Positions 6,801 to 14,241 of a DNA stretch of 21,699 nucleotides are shown in pieces; positions within the stretch are counted from its first letter, which is position 1; every line of letters begins with the position of its first letter. Source of the stretch: Clostridiales bacterium (GTDB taxonomy: Bacteria > Bacillota_A > Clostridia > Oscillospirales > Oscillospiraceae); the NCBI GenBank assembly GCA_014799485.1, contig JAAVHY010000009.1:1-21699 (forward strand), given 5' to 3'. Position numbers and translations under genes: made by a program. The notes below the pieces were generated by a model that saw only the letters and a list, made by a program, of their open reading frames with translations, did no database searches and had not been told where the DNA came from.

Positions 6801-8966
6801 TCCCCGGACGATGACAGCGGCCTCACCACCTGGACCGACGTGGCCCCCACCTTCCGCCAGCCCGGCGAATACACCGTGACGTGTATGGCGTCCCCCGCGG
6901 ACAGCCCCATCGTCAAGGTCCTCACCGTGGCACTCCATATTGTGGACGGCGACGTTCCCACCGATCTCGTCATTACGCCCAGCGAAAGCGAACTTACCGG
7001 CGGCGGTGAGCTGACGCTGACCGTGACCGGAATGCCCGCGGCGGGTGCGCTCACCGTGACCTGTGACAAAAACGTTAAGATAACCGAGACAAAACGGGGC
7101 ACTTATACGGTCACGCTTCCCGATCGCGACGAGCTCTATACCTTCACGGCAAGCTACTCCGGCGCGGGCAGCTATCAGAGCGCCGAAACAAGCTGCACGG
7201 TGAACGTTACCTCCGCCGCGTCAATTGTAGCCAAGCTGCAAAGCCTGAGCTTGAACGCGGGCGATACGGCAGTTGCCCTGTCCCCCACCTTTAGGCCCAC
7301 CACCACGACCTACCAGGCCAGCGTGGTCGGCAGCGTGGAAAGCGTCACCGTCAACGCCATCGGCGATCAGGGCACGACCGTGGTGGTGAAAAAGGGCGGC
7401 ATCGTCTGCGCTGACGGCGTGGTGCCCCTGGACGAGGGCAAAAACACCGTCATCATCACTGTCAGCGACGGTCCGAATACCACAAACTACACCGTCACCA
7501 TCATTCGCGTGGCGGACAAGAGCGCCCTGAATGACGCCATCGCCGCGGCCAACGCCGCCAGGCAGGGCGTTACGGCCAGCAACCAGACCGCCGCCAACGT
7601 CGCTAAGGGCACCAAGTTCGTCACTACGGCTGAGATGAAAGCCCTGACCGACGCCATTGCCGCCGCCCGGGCCATCGCAAACAAGGCGGACGCGACCCAG
7701 TCCGCGGTGGATGAGGCAGTGACCGCTCTGAACGCCGCCGTTGACGCCTTCAAGGCCGCGATCAAAACCGGCACCTCTGAGCAGGCCACTGATCCCGGCT
7801 CTGTAGAGCCGTTCCATCCGACAACACCCGGCACCTCCAGCACCCTGTCCGTGACCACCAGCACCAGCAATAAAAACGGCACATTCACCACCGTAACCAC
7901 CGCGACCCCTGCCGCGTCCATCAAGAACGGCGAGGCCACATCCACAGTCAACTCCACTGTGAGCAACGAGATCGTAAAGCAGGCGGTGGACAAGAACAGC
8001 GATAACGTGGTCATCGCGCCTGAAATCAATAGCAGCGTGAGCAAGAGCGAGGTCAGCATCCCCGCCTCCACGGTGGAGCAGATCGGCAGGATGACCGACG
8101 CGAACTTGACGGTCACTACCCCTGTGGCCAGCATGACCATCCCCAACGGCGCGCTGAACGGCCTGTCCAAAGCGGGCGGAAACGTCAAGGTCACCGCTGA
8201 GCGGACCGGGAACGCGGTGGAACTGTCTGTCACCGCGGGCGGCAAGACGGCGGTCAGCGTCCCCGGAGGCATGAAGGTCACGGTTCCTGTGGCGGGGCCC
8301 ACTCCCGGTACGGTCGCCGTGCTGGTGCGTGAGGACGGCACCCAGCAGGTGATTCGGAAATCTACCGCGGTCGGAAACAGCGTCACGATCCCCCTGGATG
8401 GCTCCGCCAAAGTGAAGATCGTGGACAACAGCAAGAGCTTCATCGATGTGCCCGCTACCAACTGGGCAGCGAATGCCGTAAGTTTCGTCAGCTCCCACGA
8501 GCTGTTCAACGGCACAAGCAGCATCACATTCAGCCCCGACCTGCCCATGAGCCGGGGTATGCTGGCGGTGGTACTCCACAATTTGGAGAATAACCCGCCC
8601 CAGGCGCTGACCAGCATATTCTCCGATGTGGACAACACCAAGTGGTATGCCCAAGGCGTGGCCTGGGCCGCGAAGCAGGGCATCGTCACCGGCTACGGCG
8701 GCGGGACGTTTGATCCCAACGGCGACATCACCCGCGAGCAGCTGGCAGTCATGCTGTGGCGCTACGCCGGCAGACCCAACGCGAAAAACGGCGCGCTTAA
8801 CTTCGTCGACGCGGACAAGGTCAGCTCCTGGGCCTTGGAGGCCATGCGCTGGGCCACAGAGAAGGGCATCATCAACGGAAAGGGCAACGGCATCCTGGAT
8901 CCCACCGGGAAGGCTACCCGTGCCCAGGCTGCGCAGATGCTGAAAAACTTCTTAGAGAAACAGTAA
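849..8966 (+). CDS. Giant SLH-anchored sialidase (GH33) fused to an SGNH esterase
   Basis: The predicted protein has 2705 residues. ATG 849 is preferred over GTG 846 because AGAAGGGA (832-839) is better spaced from it. Order of parts: signal peptide 1-29; acidic repeats 45-128; beta module A about 135-317; degenerate SGNH-like region about 348-585; SGNH esterase about 590-770 (S596, G633, N665, D750, H753); module B about 793-984; FIVAR-like helices about 988-1056; sialidase about 1068-1548; Ig-like/MBG modules about 1551-2122; cadherin-like about 2126-2222; second FIVAR about 2224-2308; low-complexity region to about 2530; SLH repeats at about 2531, 2591 and 2652. The sialidase has the FRIP arginine R1102, acid/base D1134, E1402, R1418, R1481 or R1482, nucleophile Y1517 and E1533, plus Asp-boxes near 1145, 1325 and 1382. 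Spacings E1402-R1418 and Y1517-E1533 (16 each) fit the pneumococcal NanA pattern as I recall it. It should release sialic acid from host glycans, with the esterase probably removing O-acetyl groups first. The sialidase and SLH calls are firm; the esterase substrate is inferred. Confidence 0.93.
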   Translation: MKKLPVRIACLLLSIAMLVSLLPVSAFAADGPEGESVSTPTDTLEDGDNSEDRDNSEDGDNPEDGDDSEDGDDSEDGDNSEDGDGSEDGDGSEDGDNSEDRDNYVDEDAFEDGDTPEDEDALEDEDVVTQAAGDLTIPGYTQVTALRQIKADRDYLIVAQAPDGTFYALYLNAAGADKGPGTTAYPECAATLTVSGDMVSAVSTADTSVPVAMSDLHVTIAESSGGKYTIKNSTHALAISSVMYAAAGSGTNLELSFVGQNNRFSIRNSSPARYLTFNVTGATSTETHYPNLPTGFCGWNDPQTRYIPIYLFIEGDLPADPGINLSQMLSGDQIGGGNATDYNPGGQNSWVFTGGRAAQGSFADVKGARTYAGHFEEYVRYTNAKQLQPSGETTTPYFQRHVINAAYTGQTLDDIVSTFDSRIAPLKPRAVSYLVDEGGSSEANFAANLGSLIAKALALQNGTGMIVIETLTAADKAAVDAVVNGLTPDQQANVLPVLFTLTAAQKTGGYPNASGHLAMAKQLADAVVGSTVSTAANWPYGAISGSVMAADFPNKTSLNHSHGYTNPATLSAGQQAIRTKVTDTSNAMTWLFMGDSITHGSAWTGGYDTLAQLFEKFVKDDLNRTQDIVINAGSSGATTASTISDLNRRLVKYDPDVVVLMLGTNDASSSVSETAYKANLRTILDKIIAKGATAVLRTPPPTSRSGYDIATYAQYIRDVAAEDAYSGKVILVDQYTLWTNNVWSGVFSRDTLHPDEAGHLWFAHQLIKELALWDENYSICRLEYVEMKEPQKIELPGYTQLTDISQLDESKGYLIVSQSADGGIYALYPSSLGETLGAGALVAPGATNDGARAAKLTVSGNTVTANWLKDNSALNMENLLFTIKGNGAGKYVFTAFNGRHLNMQNYMFTEGEVALTVTSRGTAAPNAFEIRNTNVSPNRYLDFSKTGDPNAFHLSNQTVNTWGTDFWAPQSMSMNIYLFTSEIKAPTVKENIEALLEEIKTLNQADYTGASWKNLQAAKTAAQAVLDGAGEGDTGNEEKYVTARDALRDARDGLNKKPVPPTVPSGATKIADWKTMVPASGTTQNQPYIAGKTGGSGSSNFRIPAMITLQHQSNASKNGRLVTAIDARWSHAGDACGLDTLVSYSDDDGANWKYSFANYFGDSVDAYAQYGTAFIDPVLVEDNNGTIYLMVDIWPGGVALNTAPNRPAAATGYETINGTERLVLYTDAPNASSTAYDYYVGDFSGGYAPVYEPIDGADDTFSGYYVDEYYYLYYTKGSFAGKNPNNDKIYCQRLGANNTWVQQNVFFYNATLHARDASYLWIVTSTDGGETWGKPQMINDQVRTGADRFYGVGPGAGLCMEDGTIILPVYTWSTERAGFIYSKDNGATWTRGNNATTNHSSESCLIQLDNTTIRHFYRDTVTYKIRYTDHTWNGSGWTTKNPVTTNAAKDGSGTQLSAIKYSKQIDGKDVVILSTPGSNARRQDGIIQVFLVNNDADRTMELIKTYKITATGAYYCYSSLSETKDGDIALLYEHAAAATTFKIIPFTDLVPTLTVAGWEGAYNGTARTVTVTTNPSGATLQYSVNGGAFSADKPTFTTAGAYNVKVKATWTNDIWPDRYASSWTTKTFTEEVSATVTITKATPTISITSAEGTALTTGQEITLVVHGVPDKATADHISLACSNTADGHDPTITLTKQPDGTYTGTHQVEQGSHTFTATYSESANYVGTTASYSVTVSDIDVTVKPYVGDYDGKPHTITVTKGAGVQVAYRTAATGAYDLNALPTFTNAGTYTIYYQATKDGASTEGSANVTISKATPTITIECDKQHSGGSHEILTTALPLKLTIKGVPAQDQGQFTLTTFNDAVRNLERKSNGDWVASPNIPPITRTYHFIAVFDPTQDQEGNAISNPNYERATAEFEVTISRPADEVIDFNFNFASSVVVDAQVNTKGTLTVPYDGAAHSPLEALTYDRGLVLTYHVPVEYISPDDDSGLTTWTDVAPTFRQPGEYTVTCMASPADSPIVKVLTVALHIVDGDVPTDLVITPSESELTGGGELTLTVTGMPAAGALTVTCDKNVKITETKRGTYTVTLPDRDELYTFTASYSGAGSYQSAETSCTVNVTSAASIVAKLQSLSLNAGDTAVALSPTFRPTTTTYQASVVGSVESVTVNAIGDQGTTVVVKKGGIVCADGVVPLDEGKNTVIITVSDGPNTTNYTVTIIRVADKSALNDAIAAANAARQGVTASNQTAANVAKGTKFVTTAEMKALTDAIAAARAIANKADATQSAVDEAVTALNAAVDAFKAAIKTGTSEQATDPGSVEPFHPTTPGTSSTLSVTTSTSNKNGTFTTVTTATPAASIKNGEATSTVNSTVSNEIVKQAVDKNSDNVVIAPEINSSVSKSEVSIPASTVEQIGRMTDANLTVTTPVASMTIPNGALNGLSKAGGNVKVTAERTGNAVELSVTAGGKTAVSVPGGMKVTVPVAGPTPGTVAVLVREDGTQQVIRKSTAVGNSVTIPLDGSAKVKIVDNSKSFIDVPATNWAANAVSFVSSHELFNGTSSITFSPDLPMSRGMLAVVLHNLENNPPQALTSIFSDVDNTKWYAQGVAWAAKQGIVTGYGGGTFDPNGDITREQLAVMLWRYAGRPNAKNGALNFVDADKVSSWALEAMRWATEKGIINGKGNGILDPTGKATRAQAAQMLKNFLEKQ
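981..1232 (+). repeat. 14 tandem 18-base units encoding acidic hexapeptides
   Basis: Fourteen consecutive six-codon units encode variants of EDGDNS (EDRDNS, EDGDNP, EDGDDS, EDGDGS, then more divergent VDEDAF, EDGDTP, EDEDAL, EDEDVV). They form residues 45-128, right after the signal peptide. The first nine or ten units are nearly identical in DNA and the last four have drifted. Because the unit is 18 bases, gain or loss of units keeps the reading frame. The chain should be extended and highly negative and may bind calcium, but no classic EF-hand or RTX spacing is present. Confidence 0.9.
1251..1800 (+). repeat. Duplicated beta-rich module, copy A (residues about 135-317)
   Basis: Copy A opens with IPGYTQVTALRQIK and YLIVAQAPDGTFYALY and ends with IPIYLFIEG. 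The same framework recurs in copy B at 3225-3800. The two copies flank the SGNH region, which suggests internal duplication or exchange of a binding module. A carbohydrate-binding role is likely from the context of a secreted glycosidase, but I recognise no named family. Confidence 0.7.
1890..2603 (+). other. Degenerate SGNH-like domain within the sialidase protein (residues about 348-585)
   Basis: WVFTGGRAAQG (from W350) lines up with WLFMGDSITHG of the active domain. VINAAYTGQTLDDI lines up with VINAGSSGATTASTI, and AVSYLVDEGGSS with VVLMLGTNDASS. On this alignment the catalytic Ser is R356, the block III Asn is E437, and the block V DxxH is NxxH (N559, H562). It looks like a catalytically dead copy placed before the live one. 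This comes from by-eye alignment and is not proven. Confidence 0.55.
3225..3800 (+). repeat. Duplicated beta-rich module, copy B (residues about 793-984)
   Basis: Copy B opens with IELPGYTQLTDISQLD and YLIVSQSADGGIYALY, passes through a related beta-rich middle, and ends with MNIYLFTSEIK, matching the start and end of copy A. The copies differ at many positions and at the codon level, so the duplication is old or came from two sources. Confidence 0.7.
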
Positions 8967-8976
8967 ACCTGAACCG

Positions 8977-9024
8977 AATGAGCCCCGCTTTTCGATAAAA
9001 TGTTCGAAAAGCGGGGCTCATTTT
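8977..9024 (+). terminator. Rho-independent terminator of the sialidase gene, possibly bidirectional
   Basis: The arms AATGAGCCCCGCTTTTCGA (8977-8995) and TCGAAAAGCGGGGCTCATT (9004-9022) pair perfectly over 19 bp with an 8-base loop. TTTT follows at 9021-9024, ten bases after the stop codon. The convergent cls gene may also use it, but its T-tract on the minus strand is weak. Confidence 0.92.
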
Positions 9025-9157
9025 ATCCTCAATACCAGTCCTACGGATAAGTGTTGGTCAGACAGTACTCCCAGCGCCTCCAAGCACCTGAAATACGGTA
9101 AGACAACCTGCCGCAGCGGGCAATCCGCTTACTTGTAATGGAAAGACACAGCTATTG

Positions 9158-10738
9158 TTACAACAGCGGCGCGAACAGCCGCAGCAGATCCCGGAGCGTC
9201 CTGCGCCACGGGGACACGGAGCGGCAGTCCTCCAGCGTGACCATCAGGCTCCTGGTCTGGGTCTCTAAAAAGTCCTCCCGGATGGCATGTACCGACGGCG
9301 TCTCATAGAGCAGCACGCCGTTTTCAAAGTGGAGGAACATACTGCGGTAGTCCAGGTTCACCGTGCCCACCGTGGCAAAGCGGTCGTCCACCACGAAGTT
9401 TTTGGAGTGGATGAACCCCGGCTCGTACTCGAAAATCCGCACCCCCGCCTCCAGCAGTTCCTCATAGTAGGAACGGGTCATCTCGAACACCGTCTTTTTG
9501 TCCGGGATGTGAGGGGTGATGATGCGCACATCCACCCCGGATTTGGCGGCGGTGGTCAGGGCCATGGTCAGCGAATAGTCGATGACCAGGTACGGCGTGG
9601 TGATATACACGTACCGCTTGGCCCGGTTGATCAGGTTCAGGTACACCGACTGACCCACCGCCTCGTTGTCCCAGGGGCAGTCGTGGTAGGGCTGGACATA
9701 GCCGACGGCGCCGCCCCGGGCGGGGGCGGGACGGAATGGGGTGAAGTGCTCCTCCTCGCTGTGGGTGAAGTCCCACATGGACAGGAAGGACACCGTCATG
9801 GACCACACCGCGTCCCCCTCCAGCCGGATGGCGGAGTCTTTCCAGTGGCCGAACCGGGGCTTGACATTGATATACTCGTCCGCCATGTTGATGCCGCCGG
9901 TAAAGGCCACCCTGCCGTCCACGATCATATACTTCCGGTGGTCCCGGTTGTTCTGCCGCAGGGATACCACCGGCACAAAGCGGTTGAACACCCGGCAGTG
10001 GATGCCCAGCTTTTCCAGTCTGGCGGGGTAGTCCGAGGGCAGGGTGGCCATGGAGCCGATGTCGTCATAGATCACCCGGATCTCCAGCCCCTCCCTGACC
10101 TTCTCCTTCAGGATATCCAGAATGGAGTTCCACAGCTTGCCCTCTTCGATGATGAAATACTCAATGAAGATGTAGCGCTCCGCCCCCCGCAGGGCGGACA
10201 GGATATCGTCGTAGCAGTCGTCCCCCAGGGGATAGTACTTGGTGCGGGTGTTGCCGTACACGGGGCAGTGGGTGGTCCGCTCCAGATAGTGGGCCATACA
10301 GGCCGCGTCCTCCCCCAGCAGCTCCCCCAGGGAGGCGGACCGGCCGCATTCGCCCCCCAGGTTTTTGCGGATCTTCCGCTCCATGGAGCGCAGCCTGCGC
10401 TGGTTGAAGGCGGACAGATGGTTGCCGCCCAGCAGCAGATAGGCCACGGAGCCGAAGGGCATCAGCCCCAGCACGATGATGAGCCAGCCGATCTTATAGC
10501 CCGGGTTGCTCCTGCTCCCCACGATCCACATGGCCGACAGCACCGACAGCGCCAGGAATACCCACTCCACCACATCGTGGTATTTGCTGTCCCGCAGCAC
10601 CACCAGCCCCATGGCATACAGGACGATCTGCGCAATGATGAGCACCCCGATGATGCCCATGCGGTGGAACAGCAGCTTTCCGATTTGGGTCTGAACCAGT
10701 TTTTTCTTTTGCGTTCGCTTTTGCCTTTGCCTTTCCAT
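9158..10738 (-). CDS. cls: Cardiolipin synthase (phospholipase D superfamily)
   Basis: It joins two phosphatidylglycerol molecules into cardiolipin plus glycerol at the cytoplasmic membrane. The 526 residues begin with a basic stretch and about three hydrophobic segments (roughly 27-47, 58-74 and 82-102) typical of the PLDc_N region. Two HKD motifs follow: H267-K269-D274 in HRKYMIVDG and H444-K446-D451 in HSKNFVVDD. Length and motif spacing fit bacterial Cls. ATG 10738 is preceded by AAGGTGA. The gene starts 24 bases after the dnaE stop, so it is probably the last gene of the murB operon. In many clostridial genomes I would expect pfkA in this place, so its position is slightly unusual. Its 3' end faces the sialidase gene. 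Confidence 0.93.
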   Translation of the reverse strand: MERQRQKRTQKKKLVQTQIGKLLFHRMGIIGVLIIAQIVLYAMGLVVLRDSKYHDVVEWVFLALSVLSAMWIVGSRSNPGYKIGWLIIVLGLMPFGSVAYLLLGGNHLSAFNQRRLRSMERKIRKNLGGECGRSASLGELLGEDAACMAHYLERTTHCPVYGNTRTKYYPLGDDCYDDILSALRGAERYIFIEYFIIEEGKLWNSILDILKEKVREGLEIRVIYDDIGSMATLPSDYPARLEKLGIHCRVFNRFVPVVSLRQNNRDHRKYMIVDGRVAFTGGINMADEYINVKPRFGHWKDSAIRLEGDAVWSMTVSFLSMWDFTHSEEEHFTPFRPAPARGGAVGYVQPYHDCPWDNEAVGQSVYLNLINRAKRYVYITTPYLVIDYSLTMALTTAAKSGVDVRIITPHIPDKKTVFEMTRSYYEELLEAGVRIFEYEPGFIHSKNFVVDDRFATVGTVNLDYRSMFLHFENGVLLYETPSVHAIREDFLETQTRSLMVTLEDCRSVSPWRRTLRDLLRLFAPLL

Positions 10739-10762
10739 AACTTCACCTTGGATGATCCCATG

Positions 10763-13700
10763 CTATTTTGCTTTCAGTACTACGTTCTCCTCCCCCAGCG
10801 TCTCCCGCAGCTCGGCCAGCAGGGCCTCGTGCTGGAGGCAGTGGGCCTGGAGCTTTTTCTTTCGGTCCGCCAGGTAGACGATGGCCGGGGCGTCCCCGGG
10901 GAACATATTCATCAGCTTTTTCAGCCAGGTAAACGTCTCTCCCCCGTCGGGCAGTTTGATCCACAGCACCTGGTCCCCGCCGTCTGTCTTCTTGGGCACA
11001 TCGGACAGTGGAACCACCCGGTCTACCATGATCTGGGGGGCTTTTTCCTCCCGGACGGACACCCGCCCCGTCACCACGATGGACAGATTCACCTTCAGGT
11101 ACGCCCCGCTCTCGGTGAGGGTGCGGGAAAAAACCATCAGCTCGATGGCCCCCGTGGCGTCCTCCAGCATGACGTAGGCCATGAGGGAGTTGTTCTTGGT
11201 GGTCTTGGTGCGCACAGAGGCCACCACCCCCGCCAGCGTCACCCGCTGGCCGTCCCCGTAGGGGGAGGGGCCGTCCTCCTCCCCCGCCGCCATGACCGCG
11301 GAGATGGGCGCCGCCCCGTACTTCTGCTGGGCCTGCCGGCGGTACTCGTCCATAGGATGGCCGGAGAGATACAGCCCGGTGGTCTCCTTTTCCATGGTCA
11401 TCAGTTCCACCGGGGAGAACTCCGGGATGTCAGGCAGGGTCATGGTGGGCACCGAGGCGGTCTCCCCGCCCCCGCCGAACAGGTCGAACTGGCCCTCCAG
11501 GTTCTTCCTTCGGTCCCGGGCAATGCTGTCCACCACCTGTTCGTACACATGGAGCAGCTGGGAACGGCGATAACCCATGCTGTCAAAGCAGCCCGAGCGG
11601 ATCAGGCTGTCCAGCACCCGCTTGTTCAGGTCGCAGTCGTACATCCGGGAGCAGAACTCCGGGAAGGAGGCAAAGGGCCCGCCCCTCTCCCGCTCGGCCA
11701 GCACCGCGCTGGTGAAGCCCACGCCCACCCCCTTCAGCGCCGCCAGCCCGAAGCGGATATTTGCCCCCGACACGGTGAAGGCCGCGCCGGATTCGTTGAT
11801 GTCCGGGGGCAGCAGGGCGATGCCGTTGTCCTTGCACTCGGCGATATACTCCGCCACCTTGTCCTGGGAATCCAGCACGGAGGTGAGCAGGGCCGCCATA
11901 TACTCCCGGGGGTGGCGGCACTTAAACCAGGCCGTCTGGTAGGCCACGATGGCGTAGGCCAGGGAGTGGGACTTGTTGAAGGCGTAGTGGGCGAAGTCGT
12001 TGATCTCGTCGTAGATGGACTGGGCCACCGCCTCGGGGATGCCGTTTGCCAGACACCCGGCGATATTCCGCTTGGGGTCGCCGTGGATGAAGGACTCCCG
12101 CTCCCGCTGGACGTCCTTCTCCTTCTTCTTGCCCATGGCCCGGCGCACCATGTCCGCCTGGCCCAGGGAGTAGCCCGCCAGCTTGCGGAAGATCTCGATG
12201 ACCTGCTCCTGGTAGACGATGCAGCCGTAGGTGTTGGCCAAAATCGGCTCCAGGGATGGGTGCTTGTAGGTGACCAGCTTGGGGTCCTGGGCGCAGGCCA
12301 GGAATTTGGGGATGGAGTCCATGGGGCCGGGGCGGTACAGGGCGATGATGGCGCAGATATCCTCAATGCTCTTGGGCTTGAGCCCCACACACACACCGGT
12401 CATACCCGCCGACTCCATCTGGAACACGCCGGAGGTCTTGCCCTCAGACAGCATCTGATATACTGCCATGTCATCGTCCGGGATATCCTCCAGCCTGAAG
12501 CCGGGAATTTCCTTTTGCACCATCTTCACCGCGTCGTCCAGCACGGTGAGGTTTCGCAGGCCCAGGAAGTCCATTTTCAACAGGCCCAGCTCCTCGATGG
12601 TCACCATGGTGTACTGGGTGACGGGCTGGCCGTCATTGGTGGCCAGGGGGACGTACTCATACACCGGGCGCTTGGTGATGACCACCCCCGCCGCGTGGGT
12701 GGAGGCGTTGCGGGGCATCCCCTCGATTTTTCGTGCCATGTCCACCAGCTCTTTTACCCGCTCGTCCCCTTTATAGAGGTCGGACAGCCCTTTGGACAGC
12801 ACCAGCGCCTTGTCCAAGGTCATTTTCAGGTCGAAGGGCACCTGTTTGGCGATGTTGTCCACCTCGGCATAGGGGAAGTTCAGCACCCGGCCCACGTCCC
12901 GGATGGCGGCCTTGGCCTTCATGGTGCCGAAGGTGACGATCTGCACCACGTGGTCCTCGCCGTACTTCCGGGACACGTAGTCGATGACCTCCTGCCGCCG
13001 GCGGATGCAGAAGTCGATGTCGATATCGGGCATGGTCACCCGCTCGGGGTTGAGGAATCGCTCAAAGATCAGCGAGTATTTGATGGGGTCCACATCGGTG
13101 ATGCGCAGGCAGTAGGCCACCATGGAGCCCGCCCCAGAGCCGCGCCCTGGCCCCACGGGGATGCCGTTGGCCTTGGCGTAGCCGATGAAGTCGGACACGA
13201 TGAGGAAGTAGTCCACGAACCCCATCTGCCGGATGACCCCCATCTCCATGCGCAGGCGGTCGCGCAAGTCCTCGCCGCCGTCAGGGTAGCGCTGGGCGAA
13301 GCCCTGCCAGCACAGCTTCTCGAAATAGCCGTCCCCGTCCGTCTCCCCCTCGGGGAGCTTGAACTCGGGCAGGTGGTACTTGCCGAACTCAAACTCCACA
13401 TTGCAGGCGTCCACGATCTTCTGGGTGTTGTCGATGGCCTCGGGGCAGTTGGGGAACAGGGCGCGCATTTCCTCCTCGCTCTTGACGTAGAACTCGTCCG
13501 TCTCGAACTTCATCCGGTCGTCGTCCTCCACCAGCTTGCCCATCTGGACGCACATGAGCACGTCCTGCATGGCGGCGTCCTCCCGGGTGAGGTAGTGGCA
13601 GTCGTTGGTGGCCACCATGGGGATGCCGGTATCCTTACTCAGACGCATGATGCCCGCGATCACCGCCTGCTGCTCGGGGATCTTGTGATCCTGGATCTCC

Positions 13701-14215
13701 AGGTAGTAGCCGTCCTCCCCGAACAGCTCCCGCATTTCCAGGGCGTGGGCCTTCGCGCCCTCGTAGTCGCCGTTTCTCAGCCGCCGGGGCAGCTCCCCCG
13801 CCAGACAGGCGGACAGGGCGATGAGGCCCTCGTGGTGCTCCCGCAGGAGGTCCATATCGATCCGGGGCTTGATGTAGAAGCCCTCCGTGAAGGCCATGGA
13901 CACCATGTAGCTCAGGTTGCGGTAGCCCTGCTCGTTCCGGCACAGCAGGACAAGATGCCGGGCGGAGCCGTCCAGCTCATGCACCCGGTCGAACCGGGTG
14001 CGGGGGGCCACATAGACCTCACAGCCGATGATGGGCTTTACCCCAGCCGCCTTACAGGCCCGGTAAAAGTCGATGACACCGTACATGACCCCATGGTCGG
14101 TGATGGCCACGGCGGACTGGCCCAGCTCCTTCACCCGGTCCACCAGCTGGTTGATGCGGCAGGCCCCGTCCAGGAGGGAGTATTCCGTATGCAGATGTAA
14201 GTGGGTGAAGGACAT
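10763..14215 (-). CDS. dnaE: DNA polymerase III alpha subunit, DnaE type
   Basis: Replicative DNA polymerase of the C family, 1150 residues, close to usual DnaE length. Residues 5-11 (HLHLHTE) open the PHP domain. The palm carries PDIDIDF at 396-402 with metal-binding D399 and D401, and the third Asp is D549 in KMDFLGLRNLT. A C-terminal OB fold lies around 990-1070 (VTLAGVVASV, then EDATGAIELMVF). No 3'-5' exonuclease insertion is seen, so this is not PolC. ATG 14215 is chosen because AGAGGTGA sits six or so bases upstream. An in-frame GTG at 14224 lies inside that ribosome site and is unlikely to be the start. It begins 26 bases after the whiA stop and is followed closely by cls. Confidence 0.96.
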   Translation of the reverse strand: MSFTHLHLHTEYSLLDGACRINQLVDRVKELGQSAVAITDHGVMYGVIDFYRACKAAGVKPIIGCEVYVAPRTRFDRVHELDGSARHLVLLCRNEQGYRNLSYMVSMAFTEGFYIKPRIDMDLLREHHEGLIALSACLAGELPRRLRNGDYEGAKAHALEMRELFGEDGYYLEIQDHKIPEQQAVIAGIMRLSKDTGIPMVATNDCHYLTREDAAMQDVLMCVQMGKLVEDDDRMKFETDEFYVKSEEEMRALFPNCPEAIDNTQKIVDACNVEFEFGKYHLPEFKLPEGETDGDGYFEKLCWQGFAQRYPDGGEDLRDRLRMEMGVIRQMGFVDYFLIVSDFIGYAKANGIPVGPGRGSGAGSMVAYCLRITDVDPIKYSLIFERFLNPERVTMPDIDIDFCIRRRQEVIDYVSRKYGEDHVVQIVTFGTMKAKAAIRDVGRVLNFPYAEVDNIAKQVPFDLKMTLDKALVLSKGLSDLYKGDERVKELVDMARKIEGMPRNASTHAAGVVITKRPVYEYVPLATNDGQPVTQYTMVTIEELGLLKMDFLGLRNLTVLDDAVKMVQKEIPGFRLEDIPDDDMAVYQMLSEGKTSGVFQMESAGMTGVCVGLKPKSIEDICAIIALYRPGPMDSIPKFLACAQDPKLVTYKHPSLEPILANTYGCIVYQEQVIEIFRKLAGYSLGQADMVRRAMGKKKEKDVQRERESFIHGDPKRNIAGCLANGIPEAVAQSIYDEINDFAHYAFNKSHSLAYAIVAYQTAWFKCRHPREYMAALLTSVLDSQDKVAEYIAECKDNGIALLPPDINESGAAFTVSGANIRFGLAALKGVGVGFTSAVLAERERGGPFASFPEFCSRMYDCDLNKRVLDSLIRSGCFDSMGYRRSQLLHVYEQVVDSIARDRRKNLEGQFDLFGGGGETASVPTMTLPDIPEFSPVELMTMEKETTGLYLSGHPMDEYRRQAQQKYGAAPISAVMAAGEEDGPSPYGDGQRVTLAGVVASVRTKTTKNNSLMAYVMLEDATGAIELMVFSRTLTESGAYLKVNLSIVVTGRVSVREEKAPQIMVDRVVPLSDVPKKTDGGDQVLWIKLPDGGETFTWLKKLMNMFPGDAPAIVYLADRKKKLQAHCLQHEALLAELRETLGEENVVLKAK

Positions 14216-14241
14216 TGTGGTCACCTCTGTCTTTTGTCTTT

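Noticed and set aside
9025..9157. Possible small gene or RNA between the sialidase terminator and cls
   Set aside because: No ribosome site with an open frame, no strong hairpin and no promoter were seen in these 133 bases.
9287..14200. A 1637-codon open frame on the plus strand opposite cls and dnaE
   Set aside because: It is rich in His, Gly, Val and Gln in the way antisense frames of GC-rich genes are, has no recognisable domain, and lies opposite two certain genes across their boundary.
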